Shown in pieces: positions 17,857 through 27,178 of a DNA stretch of 38,160 nucleotides (positions are counted from its first letter, which is position 1; each line of letters opens with the position of its first letter). The DNA lies in NCBI GenBank assembly GCA_029821145.1, contig JALGTY010000010.1, forward strand, positions 1-38,160. Direction: 5' to 3'. The notes beneath the pieces are model-generated. The model did not search any database and was not told the origin of the DNA. It saw only the letters and a program-made list of their open reading frames with translations. The position numbers and the translations under genes are program-made. The stretch is from Candidatus Zipacnadia bacterium. GTDB lineage: Bacteria > Armatimonadota > Zipacnadia > Zipacnadales > UBA11051.

Positions 17857-18105
17857 ATGCCGCTTGAGGACAAGCAAGCACGACGCCTCGTGGAAAGGGA
17901 GATCGCTAAGCACAGTATTGATTACGCGTTGCTCACAGTTGCAGTAATCAACCACGTCGCGTACCTGGGCGGCACGGTGGCGCCACTGCGCGGTATGATG
18001 GGGCGGGACGTGGACATCAGACGCGAGATGGACCTGATCTGCGAGGCGATTAAAAGCATCAAGGGCGTCAACGACGTGGTTAACGACGCACGGATCATAG
18101 GCTAG
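17857..18105 (+). CDS. Small BON-domain-like protein
   Basis: 82 aa; VAYLGGTVAPLRG...MDLICEAIKSIKGVNDVVNDARI resembles the BON pattern; RBS-like ggctgggaggtgg upstream. Confidence 0.55.
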   Translation: MPLEDKQARRLVEREIAKHSIDYALLTVAVINHVAYLGGTVAPLRGMMGRDVDIRREMDLICEAIKSIKGVNDVVNDARIIG

Positions 18106-19838
18106 CTGCCCGGTGCACGATTGAGCCTGGCAGGGGCGACGTGGAGGGTCTTCTGATTGGTGTAGTGGACGTAGCCGGGTGGTGTGCCTTTGAGTCGCCG
18201 GACGTACTTGGCCAGAGCATAGTCAACTGCGACAGCCGAATCCAACCTGCGCTTGGATAACGAGGCCGCGTGCTGCGCCGCTGCCAGCAACACCTCCTCA
18301 GGCACTTGTTCAGGTTGATTGTGGGTCCTAATCAATACGTGCCCGCCGGGCGTTTTCCTGGTATGCAGCCAGATGTCCTCAGCGCGCGCCAGGTGGAGCA
18401 GCTTGTCATTCTGCAGCCCCGATTTACCCCACAGTATCGTGTATCCCATTAGTGTGGCGGAGTGAACCTCGATCTGCGTCGGCGTTGGAGCACGTCTTGT
18501 CCGCTGCTTCTTCAGATACCCCTGCTGGGCCATCTCGTGCTCCAGCGCTTCGAGCTCGCCGATATCGGCGGCCTGTTGAATCTGGTCCAGGAGGCCGTCG
18601 AGGTAGTGCCTCTCCCGTCGCGCGGCACGCAAGAACGACCCGATGCGGCCCTGTAAAGAGGCCAGCTTCTTGTATCTGGCAAAATACTTCTGCGCATTGG
18701 CCTGCGGTGTCATCTCCGGATCGAGGGTGATGTTCACAGTGCTGCCGGGCTCGTATGGATCGGGAAGAGATGCCTCAGTTGCGCCTGCGGGAATCTGGTG
18801 CAGTGATGCAAGAATGGTCTCTCCAAGCTTCCTGACCGTGTCGGCGTCCTTGGCCTGCTGCTGCGCCTCTCTTCGTTCGGCGATGCGTTTGTGCACTCTG
18901 TCCATGGGCCGCTGTGCGGCCTGCAACAGCCGCTTTCTCTGGTCTTCCAATCCGGCGCTGGTCATCTGGTCAGAGACGATGGCGGCCACCGCGGCGTTTA
19001 TGTCGGAGACGGGTTCAGCGCGGCAATCCGCACACGATTGCAGCTTGACCGGATAAGCGAAATTGCCATCAGGGCAGGCATAAGTCCACGCCTGCCTGGC
19101 ACTGTCGGAGGCCTCCAGCAGCTCAGCCAGCGCCGCGTGAAGTCGCTGAAAATCGGCGGACTGCAACTGGTTGACTTGCTTAGTCGCAGGTATGTCGGCG
19201 CGGGCCAGCGCCTCGTCACGGAACACATCGCTGGCGCCCTGGAGAGTCGCCCGGAACCAGGCGCTAACAGTGGCTTGCGGGTGGGTGACTGTAGCGAGAA
19301 GTTGTTCGGCTGTAAGATCGCCCGGGTGATGCTTGTCAAAGTCCGGTGGGGGGACATAGTCCAGCCCGGGCAATATCTGGCGATAGCGGTTGAGGTTTGC
19401 GGGTATGTGCTTGGCCGTCTCGAGGATTGCATTGTCCTCATCCAAGACGATAAGATTGCTGTGGCGGCCCATGATCTCGAGGATGACATAGCAGCGCGCC
19501 TGCGGGCCCAGACCACGGGCGTTAGCGAATTCCAGACGAACGACTCTATCGAATTCGCGCTGTGCGACATCCACCAGCACGGCCGATCGCAGCCAGCGCT
19601 GCAGCACTGCACCGACAGGATAGTTGACCGCAGGGCCGGGCTCCCAGCCATCGTCGAGATGGATGCGGCCGAATTGCGGGCAGCACGACAGAACCAACTG
19701 GCCCGGAGGGGTGTCGGCGGACAATTCCACAATCGCCTGCATGCGCGAGGTCTGAAATACGCGCAGCACGCGGGCCCCAGATGCGCTGTCGCGCAAGTGG
19801 TTGACCACGGCTCGCAACATGAGGCTGTCGAAAAGCAT
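18102..19838 (-). CDS. rqcH: NFACT family protein, RqcH homolog
   Basis: MLFDSLMLRAVVNHLRDSASGARVLRVFQ; GLGPQARCYVILEIMGRHSNLIVLDE; YTILWGKSGLQNDKLLHLARAEDIWLHTRKTPGGHVLIR (NFACT-R); VAVDYALAKYVRRLKGTPPGYVHYTNQKTLHV. Confidence 0.93.
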   Translation of the reverse strand: MLFDSLMLRAVVNHLRDSASGARVLRVFQTSRMQAIVELSADTPPGQLVLSCCPQFGRIHLDDGWEPGPAVNYPVGAVLQRWLRSAVLVDVAQREFDRVVRLEFANARGLGPQARCYVILEIMGRHSNLIVLDEDNAILETAKHIPANLNRYRQILPGLDYVPPPDFDKHHPGDLTAEQLLATVTHPQATVSAWFRATLQGASDVFRDEALARADIPATKQVNQLQSADFQRLHAALAELLEASDSARQAWTYACPDGNFAYPVKLQSCADCRAEPVSDINAAVAAIVSDQMTSAGLEDQRKRLLQAAQRPMDRVHKRIAERREAQQQAKDADTVRKLGETILASLHQIPAGATEASLPDPYEPGSTVNITLDPEMTPQANAQKYFARYKKLASLQGRIGSFLRAARRERHYLDGLLDQIQQAADIGELEALEHEMAQQGYLKKQRTRRAPTPTQIEVHSATLMGYTILWGKSGLQNDKLLHLARAEDIWLHTRKTPGGHVLIRTHNQPEQVPEEVLLAAAQHAASLSKRRLDSAVAVDYALAKYVRRLKGTPPGYVHYTNQKTLHVAPARLNRAPGS

Positions 19839-19839
19839 G

Positions 19840-20250
19840 TTATGCGTCCTGGTAGTCATCTCTGGGTATCAGGGACTTGGCCTCGGCGGAGGCCACAAGC
19901 GTGCCGTCAGGCAGCAGCAGTTCAGCCGCGGTCTCAAAGAGCCGATGCTTGGCGGTAGTTACCCAGGCCCGGGCGGCAAGCTGCTGATGCAGAGGAGCTG
20001 GCTGATGGTAGCGCACACAAAGCTGGGCGGTGGCAGCATTGATGCCCTGCTCCCACAACAGCCGGGTCATGACCTCGTCGAGGAGCGTCGCGACGATGCC
20101 ACCGTGAACGATCTCGGCCCAGCCCTGGTAATAGCGTGACGGCTGCCAGGTTACGGAGTAGTGTGTGCCATCGAACTCGAAGTCTTTCAATTGCAGGCCG
20201 CGGGGGTTGCTCTGCCCGCAGGCAAAACACCAGTCATCATCTTTCAGCAT
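19840..20250 (-). CDS. PaaI-type hotdog thioesterase family protein
   Basis: CFACGQSNPRGLQL; YQGWAEIVHGGIVATLLDEVM; VRYHQPAPLHQQLAARAWV. The start at 20250 (MLKDDDW) is preferred over the track start at 20337. Confidence 0.85.
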   Translation of the reverse strand: MLKDDDWCFACGQSNPRGLQLKDFEFDGTHYSVTWQPSRYYQGWAEIVHGGIVATLLDEVMTRLLWEQGINAATAQLCVRYHQPAPLHQQLAARAWVTTAKHRLFETAAELLLPDGTLVASAEAKSLIPRDDYQDA

Positions 20251-20298
20251 GGGGACGCCTCGATTCATTGCATCAGTTACTAAGCATATTGCAGGATG

Positions 20299-20338
20299 CA
20301 AAAAATTGCAGCCACCTAGGTCCACTTGTGGCTGCAAT
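20299..20338 (-). terminator. Rho-independent terminator downstream of ssb
   Basis: On the minus strand: attgcagccac - loop - gtggctgcaat followed directly by TTTTTT. Perfect 11-bp stem, 37 bp after the ssb stop codon. Confidence 0.85.
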
Positions 20339-20374
20339 ATCGTCGTGTGACATATTGTTGTGAGCGGCTACGTC

Positions 20375-20854
20375 TCAGAATGAGGCCCCGAAGGCCTGTC
20401 CGTCCGCGTCGTCCTCTTCGTCAATATCTCCGAGCATGTCGCTGGCCAGATCAACCAGGGACATCACAAGCGCCTGGTCCCATTGATCTGCCTTGATGGC
20501 CTCCGTGTCAACACGGTCTGAGAACTTGGCGTAGTCCAGGCGGGCGATGTACTTGGCCTTGACGATGGTGAGGTGTTCGCGGCCGCTCCTGGTGCTGTAG
20601 CTTTCCTTGTTGAGGGTTCCGACGATGATGAGCGTATCGCCTGCTTTGATGTTCTCTATTGCCCATTCACCGATGTCCTCCCAAGCATCAACCAAGAACA
20701 GGTCAGATACGGACTCGCCCGTTGCCCGGTAGAAGGGGCGATTGACCTCAAAGCTGAACTCGGCCTTGACCTGGCCGGAGGTCTTGTGTCTGAGCACCGG
20801 GTCACGTGTTGCAAAACCACTGAGTACGACGAGATTGAGATGTGCGTCTGACAA
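20375..20854 (-). CDS. ssb: Single-stranded DNA-binding protein (SSB/OB-fold)
   Basis: LNLVVLSGFATRDPVLRHKTSGQVKAEFSFEVNRPF...DLFLVDAWEDIGEWAIENIKAGDTLIIVGTLNKESY; acidic tail. A TTG start at 20854 has good spacing from AGGAGG; the track start is GTG at 20863. Confidence 0.85.
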   Translation of the reverse strand: MSDAHLNLVVLSGFATRDPVLRHKTSGQVKAEFSFEVNRPFYRATGESVSDLFLVDAWEDIGEWAIENIKAGDTLIIVGTLNKESYSTRSGREHLTIVKAKYIARLDYAKFSDRVDTEAIKADQWDQALVMSLVDLASDMLGDIDEEDDADGQAFGASF

Positions 20855-20953
20855 ATCGGCCACCTCCTCGATTCCTACCTGTCCAGTTCAACCTCTGGCC
20901 GACGGCGCCATTGAGGCACTACTAGAAGCGGTAGTTGAACAACGACAGCTTGA

Positions 20954-20981
20954 ATTATATCACGTATCCGTGCAAAGTCAA
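20954..20981 (-). promoter_or_regulatory. Sigma70-type promoter for ssb
   Basis: Minus strand TTGACT - 16 nt - TATAAT, about 100 nt upstream of the ssb start. Confidence 0.65.
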
Positions 20982-21246
20982 GTTATTCTGCATCGTACCC
21001 GGCACGGCCAAACAACCAGCGATGCAGCACGGGTGTTGTCGTCTCCGCAGCACTGTGGCGCACGCTGCCACTGCAAGCGTTCTGACTACATGATACCAAA
21101 CAGAAGAGGATGATCGGGCGCGCTCGCGAAGCTTAAGTATGATGCCGAGGATACTGCAGGTTTGCCAGCCACTGTTAGTCAAGTCGTCTTGCGGTTAGCT
21201 TGCTCATACGCTTGGTCCATCGAGCTAATTCAGAGGAGGGTGATAA

Positions 21247-21756
21247 ATGACGAGACAGGTCAGCCCGTCAGAAGCCATGCAACAGAAGTTCCCTGAGTGG
21301 ATAGTGATGGTAGTCTCGCGCGACGCCAATGGGCAGGCGAATGTCATGCCTGCGGGGTGGGGCATGATTTGCTCAGGCAGCCCCCTGTATGTGGCGACGG
21401 CAATCGGCTACACCCGATATACCTACAAGTGCATACACGAAACCGGTGAGTTCGTGTTCTCCTGGGCAGGAGCGGGTCAGGAGGAGTTGGTGACCCAGAC
21501 CGGCACCAGCAGCGGGAGCGACATCAGCAAATTTGATGAATTCAACATCGCCTGGTCGGAGCCGGCAGCAATCAATGTACCCCTGCTGGACGGCGCGGCC
21601 GCCAGCCTGGAATGTAAGCTGGTTCACGAGTACGATGCAGGTGACCATGCCATATTCGTCGGCGAGGTCGTGGCAGCTCACGTCCCCGACGAGCCGATTC
21701 GCAATATAGTGAATTTTCGTGGACATTACGCCGTGGCACAACCCGCGCAGGAATAG
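21247..21756 (+). CDS. Flavin reductase-like FMN-binding split-barrel protein
   Basis: MVVSRDANGQANVMPAGWGMICSGSPLYVATAIGYTRYTYKCIHETGEFVFSW...; RBS gaggagggtgat upstream. Confidence 0.85.
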   Translation: MTRQVSPSEAMQQKFPEWIVMVVSRDANGQANVMPAGWGMICSGSPLYVATAIGYTRYTYKCIHETGEFVFSWAGAGQEELVTQTGTSSGSDISKFDEFNIAWSEPAAINVPLLDGAAASLECKLVHEYDAGDHAIFVGEVVAAHVPDEPIRNIVNFRGHYAVAQPAQE

Positions 21757-21827
21757 AGCTGCGCCGGGCTGGACAAATCAACGTCGCGTGGGTCGCCGTT
21801 TCAGTGCGGTGCGTGCAATACGCGGCG

Positions 21828-24800
21828 CTAATCCAATACGCGCAGGTAGTGGGTGGCGGTGCGGCCTGAGGCCAGCTCCGTCACCCGGATCGTCCATATC
21901 CCCGGCGTGTCGTTGGGAGCGATGTCGAGGTCAATTTGTAGCTGCCCGTCTTTGGCACCATAGTAGCCGCTGAATTCGGCCGGCTGGCCCTCAGAATCCA
22001 CTATTTCGACCTGTATCGGAACGATTGCATCAATGGGCCGGCCGGCATCGTCCACAACGGCTATCTGCAAGGGCAGAGCGTCCGGGCGTCTGATGGCGGT
22101 GCGCACTTTGATTTCGACCTGCGCGATGGCCCGGTCGGTAATCATGAATACGCGGCCCTGGCAGGGGTCCAAATGGACCGGGATTTTGATGCGCTTCGAG
22201 CTCTTCTCTACATTCACTTCGCGATGGGCGACGAGGTCATAGACAAAGCCGCCATCGCGGTTGACCACGAGCTTGGCATCCGAGGGCAGACCGTTCTCCA
22301 TAACTAAGCCGTGGTGGCCGACGTAGTTGCCGTACTCGCGCAGGTCGTTGATGGCGAAAACGTAATCGGTGGTGCCGTACTGGCGACAGCGGGTAATGAC
22401 GTTAGGATTGGATGAGTCTCGATAGCGGCGGTAGTGTGGGTCCAGCTCTTCGCGCAGTGCCGAGGCTTTGTGCAGCATGATGCCCCTGGCTTTGTCAGCC
22501 TGCTTGGGCCGGACATGGCTTTTCAGCAGGATGTCGGGCTTGATGGCGGGGGTCAGGTTCTCGTCCCCGATGATGATTCCGCCTCTTTGTTGGAATGCCT
22601 CGATTCTCTCAGCCATGGACGCGGTGATGACATCGCAGTCAACCATGACCAGGACCTTGAACTGGTCGAGGCCGTCGCGGGCGATGGTTTCGTCATAAAT
22701 GACCTGAGGCTGGAGTTGCGCATAGTGGAGGATGAGATAGGCGTCGCCGGCCCAGCCGCCGTTCCAGCCATAGGTGCCGCGCCGGTTGAACATCTGCGAG
22801 GCGAAGCTCCCCAGGAAGGCGACCTCGGCTTTGCGGTCAGGGACCTGCATCAGCGCCGGACCAAGCGGCTCGAGGACGGTATTGACCAAGCGGCGCAGCT
22901 CGTCCTTCGTGACCGGGTTGGTGTAGCGGTAGCCCCTGTGGGTGCCTGTGTAAACCAATGACTGCCAACCGTGGTACATGATTCCCTGGATTGGTCGGGC
23001 CATCTTGGTCCAGAAGGCCTCGCGCAGGTGCATCGGGGCGATGGTGATGAAGGCTGCGTCCGGTATCTCCTTTTCCCAGCGAGCGCGGTACTTAGACTTC
23101 TCAGCCTCGCCTGTGGCGGTGGGGCCGTGGTCATGGTCATCGAAGAAGGCGTCAGGGACCTGAGCCTCGGTGCCGGGCATCGGTGCGGTCTGGCCCCGAT
23201 ACCAGATGATTTGGGTCATTTTCATGACCTGCTGGTCGGTCTCGGCCCCGGCCGCCATGGCAAAGAGCTCGTCGGTGCACATCCCGATGCGGATCGGATC
23301 GGGATATGAATATGTCCAATGCGAAAGATAGTCCACCTCACCGCCACTGCCCCAGGCGCTGGCGACGCGGCAGGCAGGATCGTGGAAGGTCCAGAAGCGG
23401 TCGTGCGTGGCGGATTTGAGGCCGCGGTGCACGGCGGTGTGGAGTGCGTTCCAGCCGTCGCCCTGTTTCCAGAACCATTTGTAATAGACATACAAGGGAT
23501 AGTCATCGGGTATGACGCGGTCGGCGGGGAATTCCTTGAGGCCGCTGTAGAGCACACCGTTCTTTATGCCGACCTCTTCGGGGATGTCAAATCCGGCGAA
23601 GTCTCTGAAGGCGGCCTTGTCCATGTCTGAGAAAGAAGTCTGTGAGGCGCCGCGGACCTCTGTATGGATCATTGCCCCCGCAAAGGCGGGGAACTCACCA
23701 TAGGTCTGAGCCGCCGAGGCGCCGACGTTGTAGCAGAACTGCTGAATTTCAGGATACAATCCATTGACATCTTCAAGATGCTTGCCGTCACGGCCAACGC
23801 GCTGGAACTGCTCCTTGCTCTTGGCCCAGCGGCCGGGTGATAGACCGATCATAACACGCAGATCGCTGGCCAGAGCCGCATCGAGCATCGCCTTGGTGGC
23901 AGCTACACGGGCATCGCTCTGAGCCTGGGTTGGTTCGCCAGCGTCCCATACCTTCGCGAAATCAAGCCCGGCACCCAGGCAATGGGTGAAGCCGAGGTGC
24001 TTGAGCCGGTCCATCTCCTTGATGACATTGTCAACGCCGCCGACGCCCCACATGACCACCGGCATGCGATGGGGTAGAGGGCGGGGGACGATAGTGATCG
24101 GGAATTGCTCCTCGCTGGTATAGGGATTGTCGCCGGGTATCTCCATGCGCGCATGGACCTGGTATTCGGCGGGCCGCAGGGACATATCAAGCGGGTATTG
24201 GACGATGTGGGTGGCTCCGGGCTCAAGGTCCGGCAGCTCTACTCGGGTTGCTTGCGCCTCGGCGACGGCAAAGCGGCAGACTGCGCCGCTGAGGGTGTCA
24301 CGCAGCATGTTGGTGACAGCGAATTGCAGCGGCGGGGCATCTTCCATGCGGATGTACGTTGTGCGGTCGGACTTGAAAGCAAACACAGCAGGCCGAAATT
24401 CAAGCACCCCGTTGGATATGCGCACCTGATCCAGAAAGCCCGGGAATCCGTGGTAGAGGCTGCCGACGCGGTCGCCGATGGTGAGGTTGTGTCTGCCAGG
24501 CGCGATCGAGGCGCGCTCCGGGTGGCTCGTGCCGCCCAACGCAACCCCGTCGCGGTAGAATCTGCCGTTGCCCTCAGCATCATAAGTGAAAGCAACGTGG
24601 TACCAGCGTCCTATCTCATATTCTGCGGAAGTTGATGTGTATGACGCGGAGTCGTCGCCGTAGCCAAGGACGGCCCTCAGTCTTCGCTTACCAGCATTGT
24701 CGGCGCTGCCCAGGATAATCTGGTAGTCAGTGTGAGCCACGTACCTCTTGTCAATGAGGAAAGCGTCCGGATAGTCTTCCAGCTCCGGCTTGGCCTTGAT

Positions 24801-25154
24801 CCACATTTCGATGGTGAAAGCGCCCTTGGGCGTGAGTGCGGGGTTGCTCTGCACCTCGATGCCATGCTTAACATCCTCGTCTGGCCAACCTCGGAAGGAC
24901 TCCAGGCACCCCCCAAAGCGGCCATCAGCGTTGAACTGCGCACCCTTCAGTTGCAGATCGAAACCCTTGTCGCCGGCGTCGGTGGCTTCCGCGCCCTCGT
25001 CGAAGTTCCACAGCGCGATTACATGCTGACCGGTGGCGTCATCGGCCTGATAGGCGGCCTGCCACGGCTCGGCGAGTTTCACCGGCGCCACCTGTGCCAT
25101 TCCAAAACTATACATTAGCATTACCCCCAGAATTGCAGTGGCCGTTATTCGCAT
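21828..25154 (-). CDS. Secreted LamG-domain protein with GH42/beta-galactosidase-like TIM-barrel and GATase-like regions
   Basis: Signal peptide MRITATAILGVMLMYSFGMAQ (start 25154, not the track's 25307); ALWNFDEGAEATDAGDKGFDLQLKGA...FTIEMWIKAKP...GRWYHVAFTYDAEGNGRFYRDG LamG pattern; FKVLVMVDCDVITASMAERIEAFQQRGGIIIGDE GATase-like. Confidence 0.78.
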   Translation of the reverse strand: MRITATAILGVMLMYSFGMAQVAPVKLAEPWQAAYQADDATGQHVIALWNFDEGAEATDAGDKGFDLQLKGAQFNADGRFGGCLESFRGWPDEDVKHGIEVQSNPALTPKGAFTIEMWIKAKPELEDYPDAFLIDKRYVAHTDYQIILGSADNAGKRRLRAVLGYGDDSASYTSTSAEYEIGRWYHVAFTYDAEGNGRFYRDGVALGGTSHPERASIAPGRHNLTIGDRVGSLYHGFPGFLDQVRISNGVLEFRPAVFAFKSDRTTYIRMEDAPPLQFAVTNMLRDTLSGAVCRFAVAEAQATRVELPDLEPGATHIVQYPLDMSLRPAEYQVHARMEIPGDNPYTSEEQFPITIVPRPLPHRMPVVMWGVGGVDNVIKEMDRLKHLGFTHCLGAGLDFAKVWDAGEPTQAQSDARVAATKAMLDAALASDLRVMIGLSPGRWAKSKEQFQRVGRDGKHLEDVNGLYPEIQQFCYNVGASAAQTYGEFPAFAGAMIHTEVRGASQTSFSDMDKAAFRDFAGFDIPEEVGIKNGVLYSGLKEFPADRVIPDDYPLYVYYKWFWKQGDGWNALHTAVHRGLKSATHDRFWTFHDPACRVASAWGSGGEVDYLSHWTYSYPDPIRIGMCTDELFAMAAGAETDQQVMKMTQIIWYRGQTAPMPGTEAQVPDAFFDDHDHGPTATGEAEKSKYRARWEKEIPDAAFITIAPMHLREAFWTKMARPIQGIMYHGWQSLVYTGTHRGYRYTNPVTKDELRRLVNTVLEPLGPALMQVPDRKAEVAFLGSFASQMFNRRGTYGWNGGWAGDAYLILHYAQLQPQVIYDETIARDGLDQFKVLVMVDCDVITASMAERIEAFQQRGGIIIGDENLTPAIKPDILLKSHVRPKQADKARGIMLHKASALREELDPHYRRYRDSSNPNVITRCRQYGTTDYVFAINDLREYGNYVGHHGLVMENGLPSDAKLVVNRDGGFVYDLVAHREVNVEKSSKRIKIPVHLDPCQGRVFMITDRAIAQVEIKVRTAIRRPDALPLQIAVVDDAGRPIDAIVPIQVEIVDSEGQPAEFSGYYGAKDGQLQIDLDIAPNDTPGIWTIRVTELASGRTATHYLRVLD

Positions 25155-25204
25155 CGGAAACCACTCTCCAGTTATCAAGTGTGATATGCCAGCAATCGGG
25201 CAGT

Positions 25205-26132
25205 CTAGTCGGCGGGGCCGGTTGCAAAGATAGTTATCGGCTGCCATATTCCGCCGGCCATCGCGGTGTTCATCGCGCACACCGTTATCTGATTGTCCTG
25301 GCCCCACTTCAGCAGGCCGGTCACGTCCAGGCGGAACGGCTTGTCCCAGCCACTGGGGCCGATGTCATGCTCGCCGGCATACTCGCCATTGACCCAGACC
25401 CACGCGCACTCGTCCACGCCGCCAAAACGTATCAGGGCATTGGTCCCGCCAGGATTGTCGGGCAGCGTGATCGTGCGGCGATACCACGCCGTGCCGATGT
25501 AATCGTAGCCGAAGTGACCCCAAGCCTTCTCGATGCCGATGTCATCCCAGCCGCTGTCGTCGAGGTCGAGCTTGAACCAGCCGGCGTCCTTGCCGACGCG
25601 GTTGGGGTCGAGCTTGAACTTCCAGCCGTCGCGCGGCACCATCATTTCAGCGACCACAGCCAGGTACTGATCCGTCGCGCTGACCGCCGCCTGCTGCACC
25701 GCCGCGTCCTCGTCCTTGACGGCAGCGGTGAGTAGATCCAGAACTGCGGGCGACCGCGGTCGAATAGCAGCGAGGGCATATACCGCACCCTGCCGCACAA
25801 GCGGATGCTCGTCATCGAGCGCCTCCGCCAGAGGCACTACCGCGTGCGGGCCGTAACCGCCAAGAACTAACGCCGCGTTCCGTCGCACCATGAAATCAGG
25901 GCTCTTGAGGGCGGTAGTCAGGGCGGGTAGTACACCATTTTCAAAGCGCCCGAGACACAGCACTGGCCTGAGGGCCGCGGGCGGCGGTCTCGATCAAGGC
26001 CATTCTACGGGCGGCGGGATTGGGGGACCGCAAGTCGGACTGTGCGGCGAACGTGCCCGTCACCAGCAGGAGGCAGATGACCAACGCGAAGAGGCGCACC
26101 CAAGGGCATAGTGAGACAACCGGCTTGTTCAT
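25205..26132 (-). pseudogene. Apparently frameshifted secreted HEAT-repeat + GH2-lectin (jelly-roll) protein
   Basis: One frame (26132 to stop 25941): MNKPVVSLCPWVRLFALVICLLLVTGTFAAQSDLRSPNPAARRMALIETAARGPQA. The other frame (from about 25963): VLCLGRFENGVLPALTTALKSPDFMVRRNAALVLGGYG...AWYRRTITLPDNPGG...CAWVWVNGEYAGEHDIG. Together they read as one protein: signal peptide, HEAT repeats, GH2 sugar-binding domain. Confidence 0.65.
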
Positions 26133-27141
26133 TGTGGCTACCTTGATCGGAACTGGCCGACTTGGCCACGTGCTCGCGCAAGGCATGGGTGAGCTCGTGC
26201 AGTTCGAAGACATAACCGAACATGGTGCTGGTTTTCCAAAGCGCATACTCTAGATTCAACTCGCCGACCGCGGATTCCTTGTTCTCTATCGCCACGCAGC
26301 CGCCGCGCACCGCCGAGCACATGTAGCCCTTGCGGCTCATGTCAGCCATGCCGCAAGGCGAGAACCACAAGCACCAGTTCAGCGCCCAGCCGGTGTAGAT
26401 GATGTGATCTATGCCGCGATTCTTTAGCAGGCGGTGCAATTGCCACGGGTGCAGTGCGATGATGTCGTCGCCCTGCGGGATGAGTTCTTCGGGCAGTGTG
26501 AATTTGTGGGGCGGGACATTGGGCGGGTTCTGACGCGGCAGGTCGAATACGTCTCTGGTGTGCTGGGCCTTCCACGGCGGCTTTCCCTCGATGAGATCCT
26601 GGTCAGGCGGCGGGGGATCGCCGGCTTCCTTGACGCACCTGTCCCAGATGGGAGCATCTGTATCGAATCTCTTGCCCATGCCGACGTGTGCGACCAGCAT
26701 GCCGGCATTACGGGCGGCCTGAATGAGTCTGGGCATGCGGAAGGTTACCACGTCCATGGTACGAGGCACCCATTCGACGGTGCCCAAGTAGGCGGGGTTC
26801 TGGCAGTCAGGGCCGAATTCGCTATCAGGTGTCAGGCCGCGGTCGGGGAAGTGCATCAAGGCCAGGCAGCAGCGTGAGAGGTCCAGTTGGCGGACCTCGG
26901 AGTCCCAGCCATTGAAGCCGAGGGCGGCCGCATCCCATTTGGAGAAGTCGGCGGGGTAGTGGCGATACATGTGCCACGGCAAGCTGATCGTTGTCGTGTT
27001 GGCCTCTTTGGGCTTCTGAGTGTCAGCCGTCTGTGGCTTGGCTGCCCTGCTTGGTCCCCCGCCCCTGTAGGTGGCGCCGACGGTGGCAAACAGCAAAGCA
27101 AAGCAGAGCGCGAAAAGAAGTTTTGTAAGTCCCTTAGACAT
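26005..27141 (-). CDS. Isochorismatase-fold (cysteine hydrolase-like) protein, secreted paralog 1
   Basis: Start at 27141 MSKGLTKLLFALCFALLFATVG (signal peptide); GIDHIIYTGWALNWCLWFSPCGM matches the isochorismatase nucleophile region. The last ~50 aa run out of frame over the next gene's signal peptide. Confidence 0.78.
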   Translation of the reverse strand: MSKGLTKLLFALCFALLFATVGATYRGGGPSRAAKPQTADTQKPKEANTTTISLPWHMYRHYPADFSKWDAAALGFNGWDSEVRQLDLSRCCLALMHFPDRGLTPDSEFGPDCQNPAYLGTVEWVPRTMDVVTFRMPRLIQAARNAGMLVAHVGMGKRFDTDAPIWDRCVKEAGDPPPPDQDLIEGKPPWKAQHTRDVFDLPRQNPPNVPPHKFTLPEELIPQGDDIIALHPWQLHRLLKNRGIDHIIYTGWALNWCLWFSPCGMADMSRKGYMCSAVRGGCVAIENKESAVGELNLEYALWKTSTMFGYVFELHELTHALREHVAKSASSDQGSHNEQAGCLTMPLGAPLRVGHLPPAGDGHVRRTVRLAVPQSRRP

Positions 27142-27178
27142 TGGTAGCTCTCCGATCGTTTCGTACGGCTGCTGACAT

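Noticed and set aside
18891-19958. 355-aa plus-strand ORF opposite rqcH
   Set aside because: Antisense shadow of a clear NFACT/RqcH gene.
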